A stretch of DNA of 35,524 nt from JAVXTH01 sp036641395 (GTDB taxonomy: Bacteria > Bacillota_I > Bacilli_A > Erysipelotrichales > Erysipelotrichaceae): positions 1 to 35,524 of the forward strand of contig JAVWEY010000016.1 of assembly GCA_036641395.1 (NCBI GenBank), in the 5' to 3' direction. Made by a program: the position numbers and the translations under genes. Under the pieces are notes generated by a model, which did no database searches, was not told where the DNA came from, and was given only the letters and a program-made list of their open reading frames with translations. The first letter of the stretch is position 1, and the number at the start of each line of letters is the position of its first letter. This document shows, piece by piece, positions 7,343 to 15,372 of this stretch.

Positions 7343-7362
7343 TTAATAGATGAACCTAAGAA

Positions 7363-7387
7363 AACTCTCATAATTGAGAGTTTTTTT
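7363..7387 (+). terminator. Terminator of cold-shock gene
   Basis: AACTCTCA (7363-7370) pairs with TGAGAGTT (7375-7382), loop TAAT, followed by seven T. Confidence 0.92.
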
Positions 7388-7394
7388 GTTGCGT

Positions 7395-7425
7395 AAAAAA
7401 AGAAAAGCCTCTGATTAAGAGGCTT
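7395..7425 (-). terminator. Terminator of gltX with the stop codon in its loop
   Basis: On the minus strand AAGCCTCT (7425-7418) pairs with AGAGGCTT (7412-7405), followed by a T-rich tract. The gltX stop codon (7417-7415) lies in the five-base loop, and the first arm encodes the last residues of the protein. Confidence 0.9.
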
Positions 7426-8896
7426 GAGAAGCGATATGTGCTTGAAGTTTTTCCATTCCAATTTTCATTCTTCTTAAAGATTCATCTTTTCCAATTAGAT
7501 AAGCAATCTCAATCGCACCTCCAGGTGTAAATGCTTTACCTGATAAAGCGGTACGAATTGGCCATAAAACCTGGCCATTTTTCATTTCATGAGCACTGGC
7601 AATTGCTAATAATTTTTCATGGATCATTTCTTGATTCTTCCAATCAGTAATATCATTTTCCATAATTGGATATGCAATTTCTAAAGCTTTTAGAGAACTT
7701 TCATAAGTTGTTTTCATTTTCTTATGAAGATACATTTCACAATTATAGTCTGGTAAAACATCAATAAAATCAATTGAATCTTTTATTTCGCTAAAAGTTT
7801 CTACTCTTTGTTGGATTACATGAGCAACTTCTTTTAAATCAACATCAGAGTGAATTGCATCTTTTAAATAAGGAAGAGCATGGCCATAGAATGTATCAAG
7901 ATCCATATTACGAATATAGATACCATTCATCCATCTTAACTTCTCAACATCAAATACACTAGGTGATTTAGATAAACGGTGTTCATCAAACATTTCAATT
8001 AATTGATCCTTCGTGAAGATTTCCTCTTCACCTTCTGGAGACCATCCAAGTAATGCCATAAAGTTAAACATTGCTTCTGGTAAATATCCAGATTCATCAT
8101 ATTGAGAAATATATTGCATAATTGAATTATCGCGTTTTGATAATTTTTTATGATTTTCATTTACGATTAAGGTCATATGAGCAAATGTAGGAGCTTCCCA
8201 ATTCATCATATCATAAATCATTAATTGTTTTGGAGTATTAGAAATATGTTCTTCACCACGGAAAACGTGGGTGATATCCATCATATGATCATCAACAACA
8301 ACGGCAAAGTTGTAAGTAGGAATGCCATTGCTCTTAACAATAACCCAATCACCAATATCTTTGCTTTCAAATGAGATATTACCACGAATCATATCATTAA
8401 ATTCATAAACTTTATGTTCAGGAACACGAACTCGAATAACATAAGGCAAACCTGCTGCTTCTTTTTCTTTTACTTCTTGAGCACTTAAGTTAAGACAATG
8501 ACGATTATACATAGGTGCTTGTCCACTTGCTTCTTGAGTTTCTTTTACTTGTGCTAATTCTTCTTGTGTGCAGAAGCATTTATAAGCTAATCCTTTTTCT
8601 AACATTTCATCAACGACACCTTTGTAGATATCCAAACGTTCCATTTGACGATATGGTCCGCAATTACCAGGTTTTTGAGCAGATTCATCTGGCGTAATTC
8701 CTAACCATTCTAAGTATTTTAATTGTGACTCTTCGCCACCTTCAACATTACGTTCAATATCAGTATCTTCAATTCTTAAAACGAAATCACCGTGATGGTG
8801 CTTCGCAAATAAATAGTTAAACATCGCTGTTCTCGCATTACCGATATGCAGGAATCCAGTAGGACTGGGTGCATAGCGAACTCTTACTTTTTTCAT
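7415..8896 (-). CDS. gltX: Glutamyl-tRNA synthetase
   Basis: A 493-residue class I aminoacyl-tRNA synthetase that charges tRNA-Glu; in most Bacillota it is non-discriminating and also makes Glu-tRNA-Gln for the GatCAB amidotransferase. The N-terminal motif RYAPSPTGFLHIGNARTA contains the HIGH-like HIGN (H17-N20), and KLSKR is the KMSKS-like loop. LRIEDTD and ITHVFRGEEHISNT are also typical. The start at 8896 is chosen because AGAGGGG lies just before it and because the predicted promoter (TATAAT at 8927-8932) would start transcription near the alternative ATG at 8920. No T-box leader is visible. It is transcribed alone. Confidence 0.97.
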   Translation of the reverse strand: MKKVRVRYAPSPTGFLHIGNARTAMFNYLFAKHHHGDFVLRIEDTDIERNVEGGEESQLKYLEWLGITPDESAQKPGNCGPYRQMERLDIYKGVVDEMLEKGLAYKCFCTQEELAQVKETQEASGQAPMYNRHCLNLSAQEVKEKEAAGLPYVIRVRVPEHKVYEFNDMIRGNISFESKDIGDWVIVKSNGIPTYNFAVVVDDHMMDITHVFRGEEHISNTPKQLMIYDMMNWEAPTFAHMTLIVNENHKKLSKRDNSIMQYISQYDESGYLPEAMFNFMALLGWSPEGEEEIFTKDQLIEMFDEHRLSKSPSVFDVEKLRWMNGIYIRNMDLDTFYGHALPYLKDAIHSDVDLKEVAHVIQQRVETFSEIKDSIDFIDVLPDYNCEMYLHKKMKTTYESSLKALEIAYPIMENDITDWKNQEMIHEKLLAIASAHEMKNGQVLWPIRTALSGKAFTPGGAIEIAYLIGKDESLRRMKIGMEKLQAHIASQAS

Positions 8897-8926
8897 ATAG
8901 ATAGCCCCTCTTTCATACAATTCTAT

Positions 8927-8955
8927 ATTATAAAGGATAATACAATGATAAGCAA
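8927..8955 (-). promoter_or_regulatory. Promoter of gltX
   Basis: Minus strand TTGCTT (8950-8955), 17-base spacer, TATAAT (8927-8932). Confidence 0.7.
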
Positions 8956-9063
8956 TGAAATATACTTTATTATTAGAAAAAAAGCCGCTTTATACGTTAA
9001 GTTATAAGTTTTGTTTCGAATAAAAAATAAGAATACAAATATGGCAAATAAATAAATTGTACC

Positions 9064-9092
9064 TTGACAAACTATGCTGGTTCACTTAGAAT
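9064..9092 (+). promoter_or_regulatory. Promoter of tRNA-Gln
   Basis: Consensus TTGACA (9064-9069), 17-base spacer, TAGAAT (9087-9092). Confidence 0.85.
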
Positions 9093-9112
9093 AAACTATG
9101 CGCATCACTTAT

Positions 9113-9188
9113 TGGGGTATCGCCAAGCGGTAAGGCATCAGACTCTGACTCTGACACTTCAAAGGTTCGAATCCTTTTACCCCAGCCA
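9113..9188 (+). tRNA. tRNA-Gln (CTG)
   Basis: Cloverleaf with acceptor TGGGGTA/TACCCCA, G73 and encoded CCA (9186-9188). The anticodon stem TCAGA/TCTGA encloses the loop CTCTGAC: T33, anticodon CTG, A37. The body matches bacterial tRNA-Gln (the first pair is T-A). It reads CAG codons. It stands alone with its own promoter and terminator. Confidence 0.94.
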
Positions 9189-9199
9189 ACTTAAAATTG

Positions 9200-9219
9200 A
9201 CCACTTAGGTGGTTTTTTT
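9200..9219 (+). terminator. Terminator of tRNA-Gln
   Basis: ACCAC pairs with GTGGT around TTAG, followed by seven T. Confidence 0.8.
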
Positions 9220-9313
9220 ATTAATTATATATTGAGAACTTTTTAATGCCATTTTACTAGGCTTTCTGTCTTATTTAGAGTAAAATAGAGGATAGGAATA
9301 AGGAGGAGTCAAC

Positions 9314-11104
9314 ATGATTAAAGAGAGAATAAGTCAATTAAGAAAATATATGGAAGAGCGTAATATGGATGCTTATATTATCCCAACTTCGGACTTCCAT
9401 GAAACTGAATATGCCGGTGAATATTTTAAGGCAAGAAAGTATATGTCTGGATTCAGTGGTTCAGCAGGTACTTTTGTTGTCGCAAAAGATAAAGCAGCGT
9501 TATGGACCGATGGTCGCTATTTTATTCAAGCAGAAGCACAACTAAAAGATACTGGGATTGAATTGATGAAAATGGGAGAACCGAATGTCCCTACAATGAA
9601 TCAATATATTAATGAAGTGATTGGTGTTCATGGATTACTTGGTTTTGATGGTCGAGTAATCAACGCTCGCTTAGGCAGACAACTATCAAAAATAATGAAT
9701 TTAAAAGAAGGCACTATAAGTTGTGATGAAGACTTAGTTGATCTTATATGGGTTGATCGTCCACCATTACCAAAAGAAAAAGCTTTCTTATTTGATGAAA
9801 AATATTGTGGTAAAAGTGCAAAGGAAAAATTGGTAGAATTAAGAACAGTGATGAAACAAAGGAACTGTGATACACATATTATTAATACTTTAGATGACAT
9901 AGCTTGGTTGTTTAATCTAAGAGGACATGATATTGCTTGTTTTCCAGTCGTGCTTGCTTATGCGATGATAACTGAAGATAATGCTACTATATATTTAGAT
10001 CAAAGCAAGTTAGATGAAACAATAAGGAATGCTTTTAATGAAATTAAAGTAACCATTAAAGATTATAATGAGTTTTATGAAGATGTGAAAAAGATTGATG
10101 AAACACATCGTATTTTAGCGGATACAAATATGATTAACTATGCTATTTATAATAATATTCAACATAAGGATAAACTATGTGATCAAGAAAATCCAACGCA
10201 GTTAATGAAAGCCTGTAAGAATAAGATAGAAATTGAAAATGATATTCAGGCTCATATTAAAGATGGCGTAGCTGTTACTAAATTTATGTATTGGTTAAAA
10301 ACAAACGTAGGCAAGATTACTATTAGTGAAATGAGTGCAGCAGATAAATTATTATCTTTAAGAAAAGCGCAAAGTGATTTTATTGAACCAAGTTTTGATA
10401 CAATTGCTGCTTATAAAGAACATGCAGCAATGATGCATTACTCAGCCAAAAAAGAAAGTAATGTGGAATTAAAAAAAGAGGGAATGTTATTAGTGGATAG
10501 CGGTGGTCAATATCTTCAAGGTACAACCGATATTACACGTACTTTTGCCTTAGGTGAAGTGGATGATGAATTAAAACTTCATTTTACTACAGTTCTGCGC
10601 TCCCTAATTAATCTTGCGAAAGCAACTTTCTTATCTGGAATCAGAGGAACTAGTTTGGATATTTTAGCTCGTGGACCACTTTGGGATTTGGGAATTGATT
10701 ATCGTTGTGGAACTGGGCATGGTATTGGTTTCTTACTTAATGTTCATGAAGCACCCAATGGCTTTCGCTGGCGTGTTGTAGCAGACCGTAATGATAGTTG
10801 CGTCCTACAAGAGGGTATGATTACTACGGATGAACCAGGTGTCTATATTGAAGGCAGTCATGGGATTCGTAGTGAAAATGAATTAGTGGTAAGAGATAAA
10901 GAGACAAATGAATATGGACAATTTCTACAATTTGAAACAATTACCTACGTTCCTTTTGATTTAGATGCAATTGATCCTAGTCTTATGAACCAAGCAGAAA
11001 TTGATTGGTTAAATGCTTATCATAAAACTGTCTTTAAAATTATTTCTCCATATTTAGATAAAGAAGAAGTTATTTGGTTAAAACAATATACAAGAGCAAT
11101 TTAA
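9314..11104 (+). CDS. pepP: Xaa-Pro aminopeptidase (aminopeptidase P, three-domain form)
   Basis: A 596-residue M24B metallopeptidase that removes the N-terminal residue of peptides with Pro in second place. The length and the N-terminal pattern (IPTSDFHETEYAGEYF, FSGSAGTFVV, LWTDGRYFIQAE) match the three-domain eukaryote-like aminopeptidase P1 rather than the shorter E. coli type: two creatinase-like N domains followed by the catalytic pita-bread fold. All five metal ligands are present: D395, D406, H469, E507 and E521, in LLVDSGG, GTTDITRT, GTGHGIG, DEPGVYIEG and RSENE. It is probably a cytoplasmic di-manganese enzyme for peptide turnover. GGAGG lies before the ATG. The stop codon overlaps a UUCG-loop terminator. 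Confidence 0.95.
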   Translation: MIKERISQLRKYMEERNMDAYIIPTSDFHETEYAGEYFKARKYMSGFSGSAGTFVVAKDKAALWTDGRYFIQAEAQLKDTGIELMKMGEPNVPTMNQYINEVIGVHGLLGFDGRVINARLGRQLSKIMNLKEGTISCDEDLVDLIWVDRPPLPKEKAFLFDEKYCGKSAKEKLVELRTVMKQRNCDTHIINTLDDIAWLFNLRGHDIACFPVVLAYAMITEDNATIYLDQSKLDETIRNAFNEIKVTIKDYNEFYEDVKKIDETHRILADTNMINYAIYNNIQHKDKLCDQENPTQLMKACKNKIEIENDIQAHIKDGVAVTKFMYWLKTNVGKITISEMSAADKLLSLRKAQSDFIEPSFDTIAAYKEHAAMMHYSAKKESNVELKKEGMLLVDSGGQYLQGTTDITRTFALGEVDDELKLHFTTVLRSLINLAKATFLSGIRGTSLDILARGPLWDLGIDYRCGTGHGIGFLLNVHEAPNGFRWRVVADRNDSCVLQEGMITTDEPGVYIEGSHGIRSENELVVRDKETNEYGQFLQFETITYVPFDLDAIDPSLMNQAEIDWLNAYHKTVFKIISPYLDKEEVIWLKQYTRAI

Positions 11105-11128
11105 TACACCTTCGGGTGTATTATTTTT
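11103..11128 (+). terminator. UUCG-loop terminator of pepP
   Basis: AATACACC (11103-11110), tetraloop TTCG, GGTGTATT (11115-11122), then ATTTTT. The first arm overlaps the stop codon. Confidence 0.9.
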
Positions 11129-11129
11129 G

Positions 11130-11138
11130 TGTTATAAT
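11130..11138 (+). promoter_or_regulatory. Extended -10 promoter of the CpXC gene
   Basis: TGTTATAAT, an extended -10, sits directly behind the pepP terminator. The -35 region is occupied by the terminator arm. A start near 11145 leaves a leader of only about ten bases. Confidence 0.6.
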
Positions 11139-11153
11139 GGAAATGGTGATTTT

Positions 11154-11672
11154 ATGAAATCTATTTTACTAGAATTACAATGTCCTAAATGTGGAAGTAA
11201 AGTTCACGTTAAAAGTGAAAGTTACATTAATCCTGAATTTGAACCAGAACTAAAAGAAGCTATTTTAAATGGACAGTTTTTTATTCATAAATGTTCTTTA
11301 TGTCAAAATTCAATTCATTTTCAACATCCTCTTTTATATGTAGATAAGCAGCATAAAGCAATTATTTATCTATTAGAAAAAGATCAAAAAGAAGAAAGAA
11401 TAAAAGTAGAAGAAGATAAGTTTCAGTACATTTGTCATAATATTAAGGAACTACAAGAAAAGATAGCAATTATTGATGATCATTTACAAGATGAACAAAT
11501 TCAATTATTAAAAATGAAATTAAAACAACAATATCAAAATAAACATATTGAAATTGAAAGTATCTATTATCACGATTATGATTTAATAAGTAAAACTTTA
11601 TGGTTTACAATTAATAAAGATGAATTAATCGGAATTGATGAAAAATATTATAAAGAAAACGCTCGAACTTAA
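11154..11672 (+). CDS. CpXC-domain protein
   Basis: A 172-residue protein. The N-terminal half is a CpXC domain: CPKCG (residues 10-14) and HKCSLCQ (about 46-52) give two Cys-x-x-Cys knuckles that would bind one zinc ion. The C-terminal half is charged and helical (about residues 80-140), with coiled-coil-like stretches and no known domain. CpXC proteins are widespread in Bacillota and have no settled function. The start at 11154 follows GGTGA and lies after the predicted promoter; an upstream in-frame TTG (11127) falls inside the terminator of pepP and is rejected. The last residues are encoded by one arm of the shared terminator, and the 3' end overlaps the converging flavin reductase-like gene by four bases. 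Confidence 0.85.
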   Translation: MKSILLELQCPKCGSKVHVKSESYINPEFEPELKEAILNGQFFIHKCSLCQNSIHFQHPLLYVDKQHKAIIYLLEKDQKEERIKVEEDKFQYICHNIKELQEKIAIIDDHLQDEQIQLLKMKLKQQYQNKHIEIESIYYHDYDLISKTLWFTINKDELIGIDEKYYKENART

Positions 11673-11690
11673 TCGAGCGTTTCTTTCGTA
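11657..11690. terminator. Bidirectional terminator inside two overlapping gene ends
   Basis: AAACGCTCGA (11657-11666) pairs with TCGAGCGTTT (11673-11682); the loop ACTTAA (11667-11672) contains both stop codons (plus 11670-11672, minus 11669-11671). T-rich tracts follow on both strands (TTTCTTTC on plus, TTTTCTTTA on minus). Confidence 0.9.
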
Positions 11691-12178
11691 TAAATGGCAA
11701 GTATCTCCGCTATATACGAGCGATGATAATCTTGTTTTGGGTAATTATCTAAAACATCTTGTTGGTTAATAAAATGTTTTTCATCAATATCATGAAAGTA
11801 TAATTTCTTACAGATGAATACTAAACGTGCTTCTTCAATACATGGTGTTGTATCTAACATCATCTTATGAAGGCCACTTCTTTCATACTTATCTTCATCT
11901 CTTCCACTATGAGTTCCACAATAAGACATTGCTTGGTGGTGACTTTGATCCAAGAAGGATAAAGAGAAAGTATCATTTTCTTCAATCATATGGTAAGTAA
12001 AACGTTGTGGTCGAATATAAATAGTTGCGACTTCTTTGTTCCAGAGAATTCCAAAACCACCCCAGCTTGCTGTCATCATATTACTGCTAGTTTCATTACC
12101 GGCAGAAACTAAGGCCCATTCGTTATTTAGTAAATGAAAGAAATTTTCATTTAAATCTTTACTTGTTATTTTTTTCAT
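11669..12178 (-). CDS. Flavin reductase-like FMN-binding split-barrel protein
   Basis: A 169-residue protein of the flavin reductase-like family: MTASWGGFGILWNKEVATIYIRPQ gives the first strands of the FMN-binding split barrel, followed by FSLSFLD and a CGTHSGRDEDKY loop, which in this family lies near the flavin. It probably reduces free FMN or an unknown small molecule with NAD(P)H in the cytoplasm; the substrate is not evident. A TATAAT box lies about 25 bases upstream of the minus-strand ATG, and AAGGGATG gives the ribosome-binding site. Its 3' end is fused to the terminator shared with the CpXC gene. Confidence 0.85.
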   Translation of the reverse strand: MKKITSKDLNENFFHLLNNEWALVSAGNETSSNMMTASWGGFGILWNKEVATIYIRPQRFTYHMIEENDTFSLSFLDQSHHQAMSYCGTHSGRDEDKYERSGLHKMMLDTTPCIEEARLVFICKKLYFHDIDEKHFINQQDVLDNYPKQDYHRSYIAEILAIYTKETLD

Positions 12179-12271
12179 ATAATCATCCCTTCTTTCTTAT
12201 TATATCACTTAAGTTAAAAAATAATGATAGATAAACATTATTATTTTGTGAAAAATATTTGTTTTTAATTA

Positions 12272-12280
12272 TGTTATAAT
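12272..12280 (+). promoter_or_regulatory. Extended -10 promoter of the ABC ATPase gene
   Basis: TGTTATAAT; the predicted transcript starts about 13 bases before the ATG, just ahead of the AAAGGA ribosome-binding site. Confidence 0.6.
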
Positions 12281-12299
12281 ATTAAAAAAGGATGAACCT

Positions 12300-13331
12300 A
12301 TGACAACATTAAAGATTAATAACTTAAGCATCATTTACCCTTCAAACCATATCGCTCTTGATCATCTTTCTTTCACTATTGATAAGAAAACTTTTTTTGT
12401 TATATGTGGGCCAAGTGGTTGTGGTAAAACTACCTTACTTCACAGTATTGCGGGATTAATTAAGAGTGAGCAAGGAAGTATTTTGATTGATGATCAACCA
12501 CTAAAGAATGCGCCTGATGTCGCAATGGTATTTCAAGACCCAGCCCTGTTTGATCATTTAAGTGTTTTTGATAACATTGCATTAGGTTTATCTTTGGGTG
12601 GCTTTAAACAAAATCATATCAATGAATTAGTAAATACAACGGCAGACATGCTTTCTATTAAAGAATTATTGAAACGCAAAGCAGGCACTTTATCAGGTGG
12701 GCAACAGCAAAGAGTAGCCATTGCTCGTGCACTAGTTCGTAAACCAAAAATATTTTTAATGGATGAACCACTAAGTTCACTTGATGTAAATTTAAAGAGG
12801 CAGTTAAGAATGGATCTAGTAAAAATATATCAACAAAGTAACGCTACCTTTATTTATGTAACGCATGATCAAGGAGAAGCAATGAGCTTAGGGGAACAGA
12901 TTTTATTGATGAAGGATGGAAGAATAGAACAATTAGATACACCAAGGAATATATATGATCAACCGACTACACTATTTTCTGCTCGTTTCTTTAAGGAAGG
13001 AATGATCAATGTATTTGATGGATTTATTAAAGATAAAGCACTTTATATTGGAGATGGTAAGTATTCATGTACCCTGCAAGATTGTGATCTTGTCCAAGTA
13101 GTGATACCACCAGATGCCATCTATATTGGGAGTAGTACTCAGTTTCCAAGTTATAATGGAACAATTGAATATATTGAATGGGTGAAAGATATTGCATATT
13201 ATCATGTTGTCGTAAAACAACAAAGTTTTCTTATGAAAAGCAAGGAACTTCATCAATTAAGAGAAAATGTAACGTTTTATATAGATTCACAATATTTTCA
13301 ATATTTTGATAAATTAGGTAAACGCCTATAA
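12300..13331 (+). CDS. ABC transporter ATPase, sugar (MalK/MsmK/UgpC-like) type
   Basis: A 343-residue ATP-binding subunit. Walker A GPSGCGKTT (about residues 38-46), Q-loop MVFQDPALF, signature LSGGQQQR, Walker B IFLMDEP, D-loop SSLD and the switch His in VTHDQGEA are all intact. After about residue 235 comes a TOBE-like regulatory domain, as in CUT1 sugar importers, spermidine and iron importers. No permease or binding protein is adjacent; the gene is alone between two terminators. Single ATPases of this type (MsmK in streptococci, MsmX in Bacillus) serve several sugar transporters, and that is the best guess here. The TOBE region is divergent (FFKEGMINVFDG in place of the usual IGSPxMNF), so the substrate class stays open. 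Confidence 0.88.
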   Translation: MTTLKINNLSIIYPSNHIALDHLSFTIDKKTFFVICGPSGCGKTTLLHSIAGLIKSEQGSILIDDQPLKNAPDVAMVFQDPALFDHLSVFDNIALGLSLGGFKQNHINELVNTTADMLSIKELLKRKAGTLSGGQQQRVAIARALVRKPKIFLMDEPLSSLDVNLKRQLRMDLVKIYQQSNATFIYVTHDQGEAMSLGEQILLMKDGRIEQLDTPRNIYDQPTTLFSARFFKEGMINVFDGFIKDKALYIGDGKYSCTLQDCDLVQVVIPPDAIYIGSSTQFPSYNGTIEYIEWVKDIAYYHVVVKQQSFLMKSKELHQLRENVTFYIDSQYFQYFDKLGKRL

Positions 13332-13354
13332 AAAAAGTTCCTGTTAAGGAACTT
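13332..13354 (-). terminator. Terminator of tRNA-Ala (also behind the ABC ATPase gene)
   Basis: AAGTTCCT (13335-13342) pairs with AGGAACTT (13347-13354), loop GTTA. The T run is on the minus strand, 12 bases after the tRNA-Ala CCA end. Confidence 0.85.
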
Positions 13355-13366
13355 CTGTATCTTACA

Positions 13367-13442
13367 TGGTGGAGCTTAACGGGATCGAACCGTTGACCTC
13401 CTGCGTGCAAAGCAGGCGCTCTCCCAACTGAGCTAAAACCCC
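13367..13442 (-). tRNA. tRNA-Ala (TGC)
   Basis: On the minus strand a full cloverleaf: acceptor GGGGTTT/AAGCTCC with A73 and encoded CCA. It includes a G-U pair at 3-70, the identity element for alanyl-tRNA synthetase. The D arm is AGCTCAGTTGGGAGAGC, and the anticodon loop TTTGCAC gives anticodon TGC. The T loop is TTCGATC. Confidence 0.97.
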
Positions 13443-13453
13443 ATGTATGTGAA

Positions 13454-13474
13454 ATTCGATTGAATCAATCGAAT
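13454..13474. repeat. 10-base perfect inverted repeat in the tRNA-Ala leader
   Basis: ATTCGATTGA (13454-13463) and TCAATCGAAT (13465-13474) around one base. It lies between the predicted transcript start (about 13476, minus) and the mature 5' end of tRNA-Ala (13442). It is either a 5' hairpin of the precursor or a protein-binding palindrome. Confidence 0.7.
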
Positions 13475-13482
13475 GCTTAATT

Positions 13483-13511
13483 AATATACCACTAGGTTAA
13501 ATTGATGTCAA
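13483..13511 (-). promoter_or_regulatory. Promoter of tRNA-Ala
   Basis: Minus strand consensus TTGACA (13506-13511), 17-base spacer, TATATT (13483-13488). Confidence 0.85.
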
Positions 13512-13588
13512 TCCTATTTTTATAAAAGATTCATAAATTATTTATATAATTTGTGATATGATAGTACTGCTTTTAAGGAGTTGAAAAG

Positions 13589-15358
13589 ATGCTATTATCA
13601 TTAGAACATATTACGAAATACCATAACGAAAAAGTTATCTTAAAAGATGTTTCTTTTTCAATGGATGAAAAGGATAAAATAGGTATTATTGGAGTGAATG
13701 GAACGGGTAAAACGACGTTCTTAAGAATATTATTAGGAAGTGAACATTATGATGATGGAAAGATTATTAAAAAGAATGGATTAAAAATTCATTATTTACC
13801 ACAAAATCCTACCTTTGATCATGATTTAGATGTGTTAACACAGACTTTAAATCAAGTGCAAGCTAAGGATCAAAGTGTTAAATTATTTGAAGTTAAAAGT
13901 ATCCTTACAAAACTTGGGTTAAGTGATTTTGATAAGAAAATATCTTTATTATCAGGAGGACAAGCAAAGCGATTAGCACTTGCTTGTGCTTTAGTTACTC
14001 CCTGTGATTTATTGATTTTAGATGAACCAACCAATCATTTAGATAATGATATGATTGCTTTTTTAGAAACATTTTTACGTAAATTGCCAAATGCTTTATT
14101 AATGGTAACCCATGATCGTTATTTTTTAGAGAGAATTACGAATCGTTTATTAGAGATTGATCAAGGTAGTATATATATGTATGAAGGTAATTATGAAAAT
14201 TATTTAGAAGGCAAAGAGAAACGTTTGAGTGATGATGTAACTCGTCATAAGAAATTAAATCAACTTTATCTAAAAGAATTATCTTGGATGCGTGCTGGAG
14301 TACAAGCACGTGGGACGAAAAGTCAAAGTAGAATTGATCGTTTTAATGATTTAAGAAAACAGCGTCAAATGATTCAAAGTGAAAAATTAGAAATGAGTTC
14401 TTTAAGTACTCGTTTAGGAAAGAAGACGATTGAGTTACATTCTATAAAAAAATCATTTGGGGATCATTTGTTATTTAAAGATTTCTCTTATTTCTTTAAA
14501 CAACAAGATCGAATTGGCATATTAGGTAATAATGGTTGTGGCAAGACAACGCTTTTAAAGTGTATTGCTGGGGATGAAGAATTAGATGAAGGTAGTATTG
14601 TAATTGGTGAAACGGTGCATCTAGGCTACTTTAAACAGGGTGATGGAGACATGGATGAATCGATGCGGGTAATTGACTATATAAAAGAAGTATCTGATTT
14701 GATTGAAACTAAGAATGGTAGCATAAGCGCTAAAACAATGTTAGAGCGATTTATGTTTCCAAGTACGCTTCAGCATTCACTTATTGGACGTTTATCAAAA
14801 GGGGAATGTCGTCGTTTATACTTGTTACGTTTATTAATGAGTTCACCAAATGTATTAATGTTAGATGAACCAACAAATAATTTAGATATTCAAACTTTAG
14901 CGGTATTAGAAGACTACCTCGATGAATTTGTTGGTATTGTGATAACCGTATCCCATGATCGTTATTTCTTAGATCGGGTATGTGATTCTTTATTTGTATT
15001 TCAAAAGGATCAAAGGATTAAGGAATATACGGGTGGGTATAGTGACTACATGAGTAAGGTTGAAGTTGTGAAGGAAAGTAAGCCAAATACTCATAAAGAA
15101 TATAAGAAGACAACAAAGTTAAAATTTACATCAGCGGAAAAAAGAGAATTTGAATCGATTGATGAGGATATGGAACAATTAGAATTAAAGATAAAAGATA
15201 TCGATGAAAAGATGAATCTAGCTTGTGATGATTTTAATCAATTAAGTGAATATTCAAAGATCAGAGATACATTATCACTTGAATTAGATCATAAAACAGA
15301 GCGTTGGATGTATTTAAATGAGTTAGATCAAGAAATTCAAAAAGATAATAAGAACTGA
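13589..15358 (+). CDS. ABC-F ATPase, Uup/YfmR-like
   Basis: A 589-residue protein with two ABC ATPase domains and no membrane segments. Walker A sites GVNGTGKTT (near residue 37) and GNNGCGKTT (near 313), signatures LSGGQAKR and LSKGECRR, Walker B LLILDEP and VLMLDEP are present; the second signature has Lys in place of the usual Gly. The linker (SWMRAGVQARGTKSQSRIDRF) and a C-terminal coiled coil (about residues 515-585, EFESIDEDMEQLELKIKD) place it near Uup/YfmR. ABC-F proteins bind the ribosomal E site and resolve stalled translation; Uup-type members have also been linked to DNA precise excision. AAGGAG lies before the ATG. It is followed after 14 bases by an esterase gene, so the two are co-transcribed. 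Confidence 0.92.
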   Translation: MLLSLEHITKYHNEKVILKDVSFSMDEKDKIGIIGVNGTGKTTFLRILLGSEHYDDGKIIKKNGLKIHYLPQNPTFDHDLDVLTQTLNQVQAKDQSVKLFEVKSILTKLGLSDFDKKISLLSGGQAKRLALACALVTPCDLLILDEPTNHLDNDMIAFLETFLRKLPNALLMVTHDRYFLERITNRLLEIDQGSIYMYEGNYENYLEGKEKRLSDDVTRHKKLNQLYLKELSWMRAGVQARGTKSQSRIDRFNDLRKQRQMIQSEKLEMSSLSTRLGKKTIELHSIKKSFGDHLLFKDFSYFFKQQDRIGILGNNGCGKTTLLKCIAGDEELDEGSIVIGETVHLGYFKQGDGDMDESMRVIDYIKEVSDLIETKNGSISAKTMLERFMFPSTLQHSLIGRLSKGECRRLYLLRLLMSSPNVLMLDEPTNNLDIQTLAVLEDYLDEFVGIVITVSHDRYFLDRVCDSLFVFQKDQRIKEYTGGYSDYMSKVEVVKESKPNTHKEYKKTTKLKFTSAEKREFESIDEDMEQLELKIKDIDEKMNLACDDFNQLSEYSKIRDTLSLELDHKTERWMYLNELDQEIQKDNKN

Positions 15359-15372
15359 GAGGAATTGCAGTT

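Noticed and set aside
8897..9060. Possible T-box leader for gltX
   Set aside because: No T-box consensus, specifier stem or antiterminator was found; the predicted leader is only about 25 bases.
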